A stretch of 64,000 nucleotides of DNA, taken from NCBI RefSeq assembly GCF_026810225.1, contig NZ_CP113865.1:1942001-2006000 (forward strand), in the 5' to 3' direction. The DNA comes from Caldicellulosiruptor morganii. Its GTDB lineage: Bacteria > Bacillota > Thermoanaerobacteria > Caldicellulosiruptorales > Caldicellulosiruptoraceae. Of the stretch, positions 18,421 through 25,549 are shown one piece after another. Every line of letters starts with the position of its first letter. Position 1 is the stretch's first letter. A model generated the notes under the pieces. The model was not told the origin of the DNA. It was given only the letters and a program-made list of their open reading frames with translations, and searched no databases. The position numbers and the translations under genes are program-made.

Positions 18421-19776
18421 TTAATCTTTCCCTTTGATAACACCAAGCGGTGTCATTTTTGCAACAGGCACAGCAAGTCTTGAGGTAATAACCGAGTTTA
18501 TAACAGTATCAATGTCTTTGTAGCTTTGCGGACTTTCGTCCAAAAAGTCTTTAAGATTTCTGGTATTTATTAGTATCTCATTTTCCTGACCCTGTCTCAA
18601 TGCTTTTGAAAACTCTTCAACCGAAATTGTTTTTTTAGCCTTATTTCGAGAAAGAACCCTTCCCGCTCCATGGTTGACTGTGTGATAGCTAATTATATTA
18701 TCCTCAATCCCTCTCATAAGATATGAGCTTGAACCCATGCTTCCCGGCAAAATCACAGGATGTCCTGTTTTTAAAAACCTCGGATTTGGAATTAAATAGT
18801 GATCCGGCGGCAAAGCCCTGGTTGCACCTTTTCTTATCACAAGCTTTTCTCTGTTTGCAAATCTTTCCATATACGCTATATTGTGTGCGACATCATAAAG
18901 TACCCAGACATCAATACCATGCTTATCCAGAACCGAGATTATGAAATTGCTCATATAATGGCGATTTACCTTTGCATAAATTGCTGCTGACTGCATAGCT
19001 TTAATATAGTCCTTTGCAACTTTGTTGTCAATTGGTAAAAAGGTAAGCTGCGGGTCAGGAGTTGCAATGCCTCTTGATTTCATTACATCTTTAAATTTTT
19101 TTTGATAGTAATCACCGATAACCGCCCCAAACCTTCTTGAGCCTGAGTGAATCATCACAACAAGCTGACCTTCAAAAAGCCCCCACTCTTTTGCAACCTC
19201 ATCATCTATTACATGAAGTTTTTGAAACTCAATAAAATGATTACCGCCACCGAGGGTTGCAAACTGCTCCTTGCCAATTTCATACGCCTCATCTGGAATT
19301 GTGTCAAGGTCAAACTCATGAATCAAAACCATCTTATCCGATATGTCTTTGTCAATCTCTGTGTTTTGCAGGTACTCTTCATACTTTGAGCGTGAAAGAG
19401 AAATCTTCTTGTTCTTCTTCCCCACACCTGTCGGAATCAGCTCTTCTATCTCGTTCATCATCTTCTTTAGAAGATTTTTATCTATATCATCTGCATATGA
19501 TTTTGTAAGTATAAGTCTCATGCCACAGCCTATATCAACACCCACAATTGTAGGTGAAATCCAAGCCTTTGACATGTCCCAGACAATTATAGTCCCGATC
19601 GATGTGCCTTTACCAATATGTGCATCTGGTGTGTAGCCCAAAAACTCAACGTTTGGAATCTGAGATGCATTCTTTGCCTGCTGCAAAACTCCCTCGTCAA
19701 GGTCTTTTAAAATCTCCTCTGTCATGAAGAATATCGCATAGTCGTTTGTATAAACACCATCTCTTATCTTTTTCAT
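18421..19776 (-). CDS. rtcB: RtcB-family RNA ligase
   Basis: RtcB joins RNA 2',3'-cyclic phosphate or 3'-phosphate ends to 5'-OH ends using GTP and Mn2+. Metal and guanylylation motifs are all visible: GVDIGCGM with the metal-binding Cys, GGGNHFIEFQ, MIHSGSRRFG, YDVAHNIAY, and NHGAGRVLSR carrying the guanylylated His. A TTG seven codons upstream is open, but GGTGAT spaced 7 nt from the ATG at 19776 sets the start (451 residues). It lies 9 nt upstream of dprA in the same orientation. No archease gene is seen. Confidence 0.93.
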   Translation of the reverse strand: MKKIRDGVYTNDYAIFFMTEEILKDLDEGVLQQAKNASQIPNVEFLGYTPDAHIGKGTSIGTIIVWDMSKAWISPTIVGVDIGCGMRLILTKSYADDIDKNLLKKMMNEIEELIPTGVGKKNKKISLSRSKYEEYLQNTEIDKDISDKMVLIHEFDLDTIPDEAYEIGKEQFATLGGGNHFIEFQKLHVIDDEVAKEWGLFEGQLVVMIHSGSRRFGAVIGDYYQKKFKDVMKSRGIATPDPQLTFLPIDNKVAKDYIKAMQSAAIYAKVNRHYMSNFIISVLDKHGIDVWVLYDVAHNIAYMERFANREKLVIRKGATRALPPDHYLIPNPRFLKTGHPVILPGSMGSSSYLMRGIEDNIISYHTVNHGAGRVLSRNKAKKTISVEEFSKALRQGQENEILINTRNLKDFLDESPQSYKDIDTVINSVITSRLAVPVAKMTPLGVIKGKD

Positions 19777-19816
19777 AGACCCAATCACCACTTTCAAGAG
19801 ATTTTTCTTTTATGGT

Positions 19817-19845
19817 TTGAAGTACCTCATAAGATGATGTAAAAT
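19817..19845 (+). promoter_or_regulatory. Sigma-A-type promoter for the PlsY-like gene
   Basis: The hexamers TTGAAG (19817-19822) and TAAAAT (19840-19845) have a 17-bp spacer. Transcription from here would start near 19852, which excludes the open TTG at 19846 as start codon and supports the ATG at 19888. Confidence 0.6.
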
Positions 19846-19887
19846 TTGTTTAAACATCTTTTCAAGCAGGATTTACAAAAAACGACT

Positions 19888-20479
19888 ATGGTATTTGCTC
19901 TTATTTCATTTTTGATCGGAAGCATTCCCTTTTCGTATATTATCACAAAGAAGTTTTTCAATAAAGACATAACAGATTCACCTGACAGAAATCCCGGCGC
20001 AACCAACGCATTTAGAATAGCCGGAGTAAAAGCAGGTGTGCCTTCGCTTATTCTGGATATTTCAAAAGGATATTTTGTGGCTTATATAGCCAAATACGTG
20101 CTTTTTTTGAAAGGACCGAACCTTTATCTTGTTGTTTTTATGGTCATATTAGGTCATGCATACTCTGTTTTTCTTCACTTCCAAGGTGGAAAGTCGATTG
20201 CTGCAACCACAGGAGTATTATTTGCCTTCTGGGGCATATTTCCTGTTGTGTTTTTTTGCACTTTTTACATTTTTAGGCCTTTTGATGTACAAGAAAGACA
20301 ATCTTGGAACAGTGGTTGGAATTTGGTCACTCATGATTTGGGCAAGATGCGTGTACTTGCCAGTTGATGGTTTGATATTTTTGCTTGTGCTGTGCACATT
20401 TTTGACATACAGGCAGCTGAGAACCAAAACTATTGAGATGGATTTAATAAAAGTAGCAAAAAATATCTTTAAAGCATAA
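19888..20479 (+). pseudogene. plsY: PlsY-like glycerol-3-phosphate acyltransferase, frameshifted
   Basis: PlsY-family membrane enzymes transfer acyl groups from acyl-phosphate to glycerol-3-phosphate. The three family motifs are present: GSIPFSYIITK, DRNPGATNAFRIAG and GHAYSVFLHFQGGKSIAAT. The frame breaks at a run of seven T (20251-20257). With six T, the sequence would continue VVFFALFTFLGLLMYKKDN to a stop at 20479, giving about 196 residues, the normal PlsY size. The defect may be a sequencing error, a real mutation or a slippage site. A consensus promoter is present upstream and a terminator downstream. The second motif (DSPDRNPG, not GSGNPG) suggests a divergent paralogue. Confidence 0.75.
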
Positions 20480-20485
20480 TTCAAA

Positions 20486-20521
20486 AAGGGCAAGCTTCAA
20501 AATATACCAAAGCTTGCCCTT
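20486..20521. terminator. Bidirectional rho-independent terminator
   Basis: A perfect 12-bp stem AAGGGCAAGCTT/AAGCTTGCCCTT with a 12-nt loop lies between the converging PlsY-like and radical SAM genes. It is flanked by A-rich DNA on one side and T-rich DNA on the other. Confidence 0.85.
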
Positions 20522-20549
20522 CCTTTCTATATCTTTGGCTCTGTATTTT

Positions 20550-21947
20550 TTAGCTCTTTACTTCTTCTAACACCGACAGGTCAACCTTGTTCTGAGGAAT
20601 CCCTTGTTTTCTTTGCTCCCAGAGCTTGTCTGCAACCTTGCCCCACGCCTCTGAATATTCAAGTAGCTTGTTTGCAAGCTCTTCAGCTGTCTCTGTCTCA
20701 CCACCAATTTGGGTGGGATGTGCACCAGATTCTTCAACAATCTTTTTGAGCTTGAGCGGATTGTCAATCATCGGACACGGTCTTAAATGGTTTTCACTGA
20801 AAGGAATATTCCTTCTGTATGCCATAAACAGCGGTGATTTTAGCGCATCAAGCAGTGAACATTCTTTTATATTGACATTTGAGAAATGTATAAATGCGCA
20901 GGGCTCAACATCGCCGTTTGCGTTTATATGAAGGTATCTCCTTCCACCTGCAATGCACCCACCGGCAGGCTCACCATCGTTCCAGAAGTCAAGAACAAAT
21001 ATTGGCTTTGACCATCTAATCTCTTCAATCCTCTTGTACATGTAAGCTCTTTGCTCCGGTGTTGCCATGAAAGATACATCAGCGTCCTTGCCGACAGGCA
21101 CATATGTGAAGTACCAGCCAAATTTTGCACCCTTTTCTATCAAGAAATCTATATACTCATTAGATGATACCTCTTCTACATTGTACCTGTGATATGTTGT
21201 TGAAAATCCAAATACAACACCTGCTTCTTTGAGTTTTTCCATTGCTGTTACAACCTTCTTGAACACACCCTGACCACGTCGCTCATCAGTCGACTTTTCA
21301 AAACCATCAATACTGATTGCAAAAGCCAGGTTACCCACTTTGGCAACCTTTTCAATGAACTCATCATCCATTAATGTGGCATTTGTGAACGACAGGAACA
21401 CTGTGTCCTCGTACTTTTCGCAAAGCTTTAATATGTCGTCTTTTCTCAGAAGAGGTTCTCCACCTGAAAAGATTATAAAGTACACTCCAAGATCCTGAGC
21501 TTCTTTTACAACTCTATCAAGCACTTCACAGTCAAGTTTTGCTGCTTTATGGTATTCTCCTGCCCAGCATCCTTTGCAGTGGAGGTTGCAAGCAGCTGTC
21601 GGGTCAATCAAAATAGCATATGGAATGTTTATATCGTATTTCTTGATGAGCTCCAACTGCTTTGGAACACCGATAAAACCTGCATTCAGGAAAAAGTTGA
21701 TAAGAATTCTCTCTCTTACCTTTGGATTTGTCTCCTTTATTATCCTCATGGCATAGTGATGCCAGGAACTGTTTGGATCAAGCAAATACTTTTTGGCATT
21801 TTGAATATACCACTTGTCCCTATCACGTCTTACTATCTTTTCTGTAAGGTCCAAAATCTTACCCATATTCTCCTCGGGGTTATTTGCAAGGTATCTTATA
21901 ACCTGTTTTAACACTGCCTCGCCTATTACTCTCTTTGGAAGTTCCAT
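20550..21947 (-). CDS. Radical SAM/SPASM-like enzyme
   Basis: This is a radical SAM enzyme. DPTAACNLHCKGCWAGEY contains the CxxxCxxC triad that binds the SAM-cleaving 4Fe-4S cluster, and IIFSGGEPLLRKDD is the GGE SAM-binding motif. A cysteine-containing C-terminal part (GGCIAGGRRYLHINANGDVEPC..., RPCPMI) resembles a SPASM-type auxiliary cluster domain. The first ~100 residues are an extra helical domain. Length 465. The substrate is unknown. Related Clostridial proteins are usually left unnamed. It has its own consensus promoter and is divergent from an ArsR gene. Next to it is a phospholipid acyltransferase-like gene, so a role in lipid modification is possible but unproved. Confidence 0.85.
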   Translation of the reverse strand: MELPKRVIGEAVLKQVIRYLANNPEENMGKILDLTEKIVRRDRDKWYIQNAKKYLLDPNSSWHHYAMRIIKETNPKVRERILINFFLNAGFIGVPKQLELIKKYDINIPYAILIDPTAACNLHCKGCWAGEYHKAAKLDCEVLDRVVKEAQDLGVYFIIFSGGEPLLRKDDILKLCEKYEDTVFLSFTNATLMDDEFIEKVAKVGNLAFAISIDGFEKSTDERRGQGVFKKVVTAMEKLKEAGVVFGFSTTYHRYNVEEVSSNEYIDFLIEKGAKFGWYFTYVPVGKDADVSFMATPEQRAYMYKRIEEIRWSKPIFVLDFWNDGEPAGGCIAGGRRYLHINANGDVEPCAFIHFSNVNIKECSLLDALKSPLFMAYRRNIPFSENHLRPCPMIDNPLKLKKIVEESGAHPTQIGGETETAEELANKLLEYSEAWGKVADKLWEQRKQGIPQNKVDLSVLEEVKS

Positions 21948-21979
21948 TTCCTCCCACTCCCTCTTTTTTATTCGCTCTT

Positions 21980-22008
21980 ATTATAACTCCAGCAAACTGA
22001 TGTGTCAA
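21980..22008 (-). promoter_or_regulatory. Consensus sigma-A promoter for radical SAM gene
   Basis: Read on the minus strand, TTGACA (22008-22003) and TATAAT (21985-21980) are both perfect consensus and are separated by exactly 17 bp. A palindrome lies 4 bp upstream of the -35. Confidence 0.85.
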
Positions 22009-22012
22009 TATT

Positions 22013-22034
22013 TATATATGCATATGCGTATATA
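22013..22034. promoter_or_regulatory. Near-perfect 22-bp palindrome, candidate ArsR operator
   Basis: The sequence TATATATGCATATGCGTATA followed by TA reads almost identically on both strands, with one mismatched pair around the GCATATGC core. It sits between the -35 regions of the divergent radical SAM and arsR genes. AT-rich imperfect palindromes are typical ArsR/SmtB operators, so control of both genes is plausible. Confidence 0.65.
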
Positions 22035-22109
22035 ACTATGTTTATTTTTTTTTGAAAACGTGCTATAATGTTAATTGTCATCATCTTTATAGCACAAAGG
22101 GGAGAGAAA

Positions 22110-22427
22110 ATGACAAGGCTAAATGAAATACTCTATGCACTTTCAGACACAACAAGGCTTAGAATACTGAACATACTGGCTCATCGCGAGCAAAATGTAA
22201 GCAATCTGGTAAAGCTTATTCAAGAAAGTCAGCCCAAAGTTTCGCGCCATCTTGCTTACCTTAAAAATGTGGGACTTGTTGAAGCAAAAAGCCATGCTCA
22301 GTGGAAGATTTATTTAATAAGAAATGATGTTTTTGATAAATATCCTTTTCTAAAGGCATTGATACAAGACCTCTCTAAATTAGAGCTTTTTGCTAACGAC
22401 TTAAAATTGCTATCTTCTCTTACTTAA
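22110..22427 (+). CDS. ArsR/SmtB-family transcriptional regulator
   Basis: This is a 105-residue winged-helix repressor. ALSDTTRLRILNILAHREQNVSNLVKL and SQPKVSRHLAYLKNVGLVEAKSHAQWKIYLI give the ArsR helix-turn-helix and beta-wing. It contains no cysteine, so it lacks the classic ELCVCDL metal site and probably senses something other than As/Cd/Zn thiolate ligands. An in-frame ATG at 22068 overlaps the extended -10 TGCTATAAT (22061-22069), so translation must start at 22110, which has AAGGGGAG just upstream. It is divergent from the radical SAM gene and shares a palindromic intergenic site. Confidence 0.9.
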   Translation: MTRLNEILYALSDTTRLRILNILAHREQNVSNLVKLIQESQPKVSRHLAYLKNVGLVEAKSHAQWKIYLIRNDVFDKYPFLKALIQDLSKLELFANDLKLLSSLT

Positions 22428-22466
22428 AGGTTTGAAATTTACTGTTATTTAAAAAACCGTGCATCC

Positions 22467-22498
22467 AAAAAGACCTCCTTTATGAAGGAGGTCTTTTT
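22467..22498 (+). terminator. Rho-independent terminator after arsR
   Basis: A perfect 14-bp stem AAAAAGACCTCCTT/AAGGAGGTCTTTTT with a TATG loop ends in a T-run. Confidence 0.9.
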
Positions 22499-22513
22499 TA
22501 CTTTGTGACTATG

Positions 22514-22542
22514 TTGACTTTTTTATACTGCCGCTTTATAAT
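22514..22542 (+). promoter_or_regulatory. Sigma-A promoter of the zur-znuACB operon
   Basis: The hexamers TTGACT (22514-22519) and TATAAT (22537-22542) have a 17-bp spacer. The predicted start near 22549 lies just before the palindrome at 22557-22573. Confidence 0.8.
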
Positions 22543-22556
22543 ATCATCATAAGTTG

Positions 22557-22573
22557 TTGCAAATTATTTGCAA
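22557..22573. promoter_or_regulatory. Perfect 8-1-8 palindrome, candidate Zur box
   Basis: TTGCAAATTATTTGCAA is a perfect inverted repeat around a single central base, the geometry of Fur-family operators. It covers the transcription start and early leader of the Fur-family/znu operon. Binding there would block the operon, so autoregulation by zinc is inferred. Confidence 0.65.
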
Positions 22574-22588
22574 GTAGGTGAAAATAGA

Positions 22589-23008
22589 ATGCAAACATCC
22601 AATATAAAAGAGCTATTAAATTCTAACGGTATAAAAGCAACATGGCAAAGAGTAGAGATACTCAAAGTTTTGCAGTCTTCAAACGAATGTCTGAGCGCCA
22701 GCCAGATTCATCAAAAGCTCTCAGCCAAAAATATAAATATTGATCTTGCAACAGTCTACAGAGTACTCGAACTTTTCGACAAAAAAGGAATTACTCAAAA
22801 GTCTGTCATAAACAGAAAAAGCTTTTTTGAACTTAAAAAATATGAACACTGTCATTATTTTGTCTGTATAAAATGTCAACAAAAAACCAATATTGTTGAC
22901 TGTAAGATAGACCTGATAAAAGAAGAATTAAGAAAAAGAAACTTTAAGGTTCTGTCACACAATTTAGAGGTATATGGAATTTGCAACAAATGCTGTGGAG
23001 GTGATTAG
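22589..23008 (+). CDS. zur: Fur-family regulator, probably zinc uptake regulator Zur
   Basis: This is a 139-residue Fur-family metalloregulator. The N-terminal winged helix (LLNSNGIKATWQRVEILKVLQ; NIDLATVYRVLELFDKKGI) is followed by a His/Cys dimerisation domain. YEHCHYFVCIKCQQK gives the HxHxxC-type site, and two CxxC pairs (CIKC and CNKC) form the structural zinc site. AGGTGA is spaced for the ATG at 22589, not for an in-frame ATG seven codons earlier. It is the first gene of an operon with ZnuA, ZnuC and ZnuB homologues, three bases upstream of znuA, so Zur is favoured over Fur or PerR. Confidence 0.88.
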   Translation: MQTSNIKELLNSNGIKATWQRVEILKVLQSSNECLSASQIHQKLSAKNINIDLATVYRVLELFDKKGITQKSVINRKSFFELKKYEHCHYFVCIKCQQKTNIVDCKIDLIKEELRKRNFKVLSHNLEVYGICNKCCGGD

Positions 23009-23011
23009 AAG

Positions 23012-23872
23012 ATGAAAAAATGGATACACTTTCTGGTTTTAATAACAATTATGTTTTCCTTTTTGCTCGGTGGTTGCAGCCTGCAAAGCAAATCCACAAA
23101 TACTGTATACACTACCATCTACCCTGTGTATTCACTCACAAAACTCATAGCAAAGGATAAAATCAAAGTTGAGAAAATAGTGAAAGATGGTGCGGAAATT
23201 CACTCATTTGAACCATCTTCACGTGATATTGCCAAGCTCACATCATCAAAAGCAGTTATCTATCTGGGGCTTGTTGATGAATGGGTAAAAAAGCCCCTTG
23301 AGGGCACCAAAACAAAAATTTTCAAAGCATCTGATGGTATAGTATTCCAAAACAGTGACCCACATATATGGACATCGCCAGAGCTTTTAAAAAAGATGGC
23401 AAAAAACATTAAAGATGCATTGACAAGGATAGACCCAAAAAACAGACAGTACTATGAAACCAACTATAATTTTGTTATTTCAAAATTGGATGAGCTTGAT
23501 AAAAAATTTCAAGATGTTGTCAGCAGGGCAAAGAGAAAAGAGTTTTTGATATCCCACCCGGCATTCGGATACTTGGCAAAGCAATATGGACTTTTGCAAT
23601 ACTCAATCACAGGAGTGAACGAGGAAGAAGAGCCTTCCGCTGCAAAGATGAAAGAAATAATTAAACTAATCAGGAAGAAAAATATAAAATACATTCTTGT
23701 TGACCCAAACGAAAATTTGCCTGCTGTCAAATCGCTGGCAAAAGATACAGGCGTAAAGATAACATACGTATATGGCATGGGAATTGTGAGCAAAGAACAA
23801 TCAGAAAGAGAGACCATTTTAAGTCTTATGGAGAAGAATCTAAAAGCATTTGAAATTGTTCTGAACAATTAA
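23012..23872 (+). CDS. znuA: Zinc/manganese ABC transporter substrate-binding lipoprotein
   Basis: This is a cluster A-I (ZnuA/TroA) metal-binding lipoprotein. A signal peptide ends in lipobox LGGC, with Cys22 as the lipid site. The three His ligands are recognisable at H64 (AEIHSFEPS), H118 (DPHIW) and H182 (ISHPAFGY), with a late acidic ligand expected near LVDPNENLP. The His-rich loop of Gram-negative ZnuA is absent, as is usual in Gram-positives. Zinc is favoured over manganese because the operon opens with a Zur-like regulator, but the sequence alone does not settle the metal. Confidence 0.9.
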   Translation: MKKWIHFLVLITIMFSFLLGGCSLQSKSTNTVYTTIYPVYSLTKLIAKDKIKVEKIVKDGAEIHSFEPSSRDIAKLTSSKAVIYLGLVDEWVKKPLEGTKTKIFKASDGIVFQNSDPHIWTSPELLKKMAKNIKDALTRIDPKNRQYYETNYNFVISKLDELDKKFQDVVSRAKRKEFLISHPAFGYLAKQYGLLQYSITGVNEEEEPSAAKMKEIIKLIRKKNIKYILVDPNENLPAVKSLAKDTGVKITYVYGMGIVSKEQSERETILSLMEKNLKAFEIVLNN

Positions 23873-23899
23873 AAATCTTTCAGGAGAGCGATTTTTAAG

Positions 23900-24655
23900 A
23901 TGATTGAGTTAATTGATATCAACTATTTTACAGACCAAAAGCAGATATTAAAAGATATCAATCTTAAAATTCAAAGAGGCGAATTTGCAGCAATTGTAGG
24001 TCCCAATGGGTCCGGCAAAACTACGCTTTTAAATATAATAGCAGGGATACTTAAACCGACAGGGGGCAAACTTTTGATATTTGACAAAAGTGATATTTCA
24101 GCAAAGGATAGAATGAGAATCTCATATGTTCCCCAAAAGGTTACAAGCTTTAACCAGAGCTTTCCCATCAGCGTTATAGAAACAGTGCTCCTTGGACTTT
24201 GTCCAAAAAAAAGACTTTTAGAAGGCTACTTGCGTGAGGATTTAAAAAAAGCTGAGGAGATGTTAAAACTTCTTGAAATAGAAAACCTGAGAGACAGGCT
24301 AATAGGTCATCTTTCAGGCGGGCAGCAACAGAGAGTGTTTTTAGCACGTGCTCTAATCTCAAATCCGGAAATCCTGATTTTAGATGAACCCACCGTTGGA
24401 ATAGACAGCAGATCCGAAGAGCTTCTGTTTGAAATTTTGGCTCAAAAAAAGAAAGAAGACACAACCATTTTGATGGTAACACATGATGTCTATGCTGTCA
24501 CACACCATGCAGACAAGATAATCTGCATGGGCGATGGCATGATTTATACAGCCTGCAGTGCTAAGGACTTTTCTCCCTCAAAGTTTGAAAGTGTGTATAA
24601 ATACAGGATAAAGAAGATTGAACACAGACATTTTTACTCTGAAAAAAAAGATTAA
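23900..24655 (+). CDS. znuC: Zinc/manganese ABC transporter ATP-binding protein
   Basis: This is the ATPase of the metal importer. It contains Walker A GPNGSGKTT, the signature LSGGQQQRVFLARAL, Walker B ILILDEPTVGID and the switch histidine in MVTHD. The length is 251, with the usual short C-terminal extension. It begins 27 nt after znuA and couples to the membrane protein that follows. Confidence 0.95.
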   Translation: MIELIDINYFTDQKQILKDINLKIQRGEFAAIVGPNGSGKTTLLNIIAGILKPTGGKLLIFDKSDISAKDRMRISYVPQKVTSFNQSFPISVIETVLLGLCPKKRLLEGYLREDLKKAEEMLKLLEIENLRDRLIGHLSGGQQQRVFLARALISNPEILILDEPTVGIDSRSEELLFEILAQKKKEDTTILMVTHDVYAVTHHADKIICMGDGMIYTACSAKDFSPSKFESVYKYRIKKIEHRHFYSEKKD

Positions 24656-24689
24656 AGTCTACATTATTTAAAGGCTGGGATGTGAAAAA

Positions 24690-25511
24690 ATGCTTCAGTA
24701 TGAATTTATGCAAAGAGCTTTAATTGCTGGAATCTTGGTGTCTGTTATGACATCTTTAATCGGCAACTTTCTGGTATTAAAAAGATTCTCGCAGATAGGA
24801 GATTCTCTTTCTCACACAGCCATTGTGGGTGTTGCAGCAGCGCTTCTTTTAAATTTCAGTCCAACAGCCGGTGCTGTTCTGGCAACAATTGTATTTTCAT
24901 TACTGTTAGAATACTTCAAAATAAGGTTTAAAAGGTTCGAAGAAATCTCTCTTTCTCTTGTTTCAATCACCGCACTTGGCATTGCTGCTGTTTTGTTCGG
25001 GGTTTTGAAAAGCAGTGCAAATCTCATGAGTTACCTTTTTGGAAGTATTGTAACAATTGGAAATGAAGACATCTGGATAATAGCTGCAATAGCAATTGCA
25101 ACGGTGTTTTTTTTAACCGGGTTCAAAAATCAGCTTCTTTACACAACATTTGATGAGATAAGTGCAAAAGTCTCGGGAGTCAATACAGGACTTCTGGATT
25201 TTATCCTGAGCGTACTTGCTGCTACAATAATAGCTGTGTCACTCAAGATTGTAGGCGGACTTTTGATATCCAGCATGATTGTTTTCCCTACAGCAATAGC
25301 CATGAGATTTTCAAAAAACTTTAAAATGCTTCAGATAGCATCTTTGATTGTATCTTTGATCTCTATAATATCAGGCTTGAGCCTCTCTTACTATGTAGAT
25401 GTTCCACCCGGTGGTGCAACAGTTCTGGTCTTTGTTGTAATTTTCTTACTATACGAGGCTTTTTCCAAGGTATTGAAGAAAATTAAAATAAATTGGCTCT
25501 TTGTCAAGTAG
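24690..25511 (+). CDS. znuB: Zinc/manganese ABC transporter permease
   Basis: This is an ABC-3 family permease of 273 residues with about eight hydrophobic segments. The family features seen are FLVLKRFSQIGDSLSHTAIVGVA near the N-terminus, SLKIVGGLLISSMIVFPTAIA in the middle, and LSYYVDVPPGGATVLVFVVIFLL near the end. It is the last gene of the operon, followed directly by a terminator and the IS element. Confidence 0.95.
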   Translation: MLQYEFMQRALIAGILVSVMTSLIGNFLVLKRFSQIGDSLSHTAIVGVAAALLLNFSPTAGAVLATIVFSLLLEYFKIRFKRFEEISLSLVSITALGIAAVLFGVLKSSANLMSYLFGSIVTIGNEDIWIIAAIAIATVFFLTGFKNQLLYTTFDEISAKVSGVNTGLLDFILSVLAATIIAVSLKIVGGLLISSMIVFPTAIAMRFSKNFKMLQIASLIVSLISIISGLSLSYYVDVPPGGATVLVFVVIFLLYEAFSKVLKKIKINWLFVK

Positions 25512-25515
25512 TGGG

Positions 25516-25549
25516 GTGGGTATTCTGAATGCCCACCTTTTTAGTTTTT
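25516..25549 (+). terminator. Terminator of the znu operon, overlapping the IS end
   Basis: The stem GTGGGTATTC/GAATGCCCAC (one wobble pair, single-base loop) is followed by CTTTTTAGTTTTT. Its right half contains the 13-bp sequence that reappears inverted at the far end of the IS element. Confidence 0.75.

Noticed and set aside
19846-20367. TTG start of the PlsY-like ORF giving a longer N-terminus
   Set aside because: It lies on or upstream of the predicted transcription start and adds residues that do not belong to the family. The ATG at 19888 fits better.
22068-22109. Upstream in-frame ATG for the ArsR gene
   Set aside because: It overlaps the -10 element TATAAT and adds a hydrophobic stretch absent from the family. 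The ATG at 22110 has a proper ribosome site.
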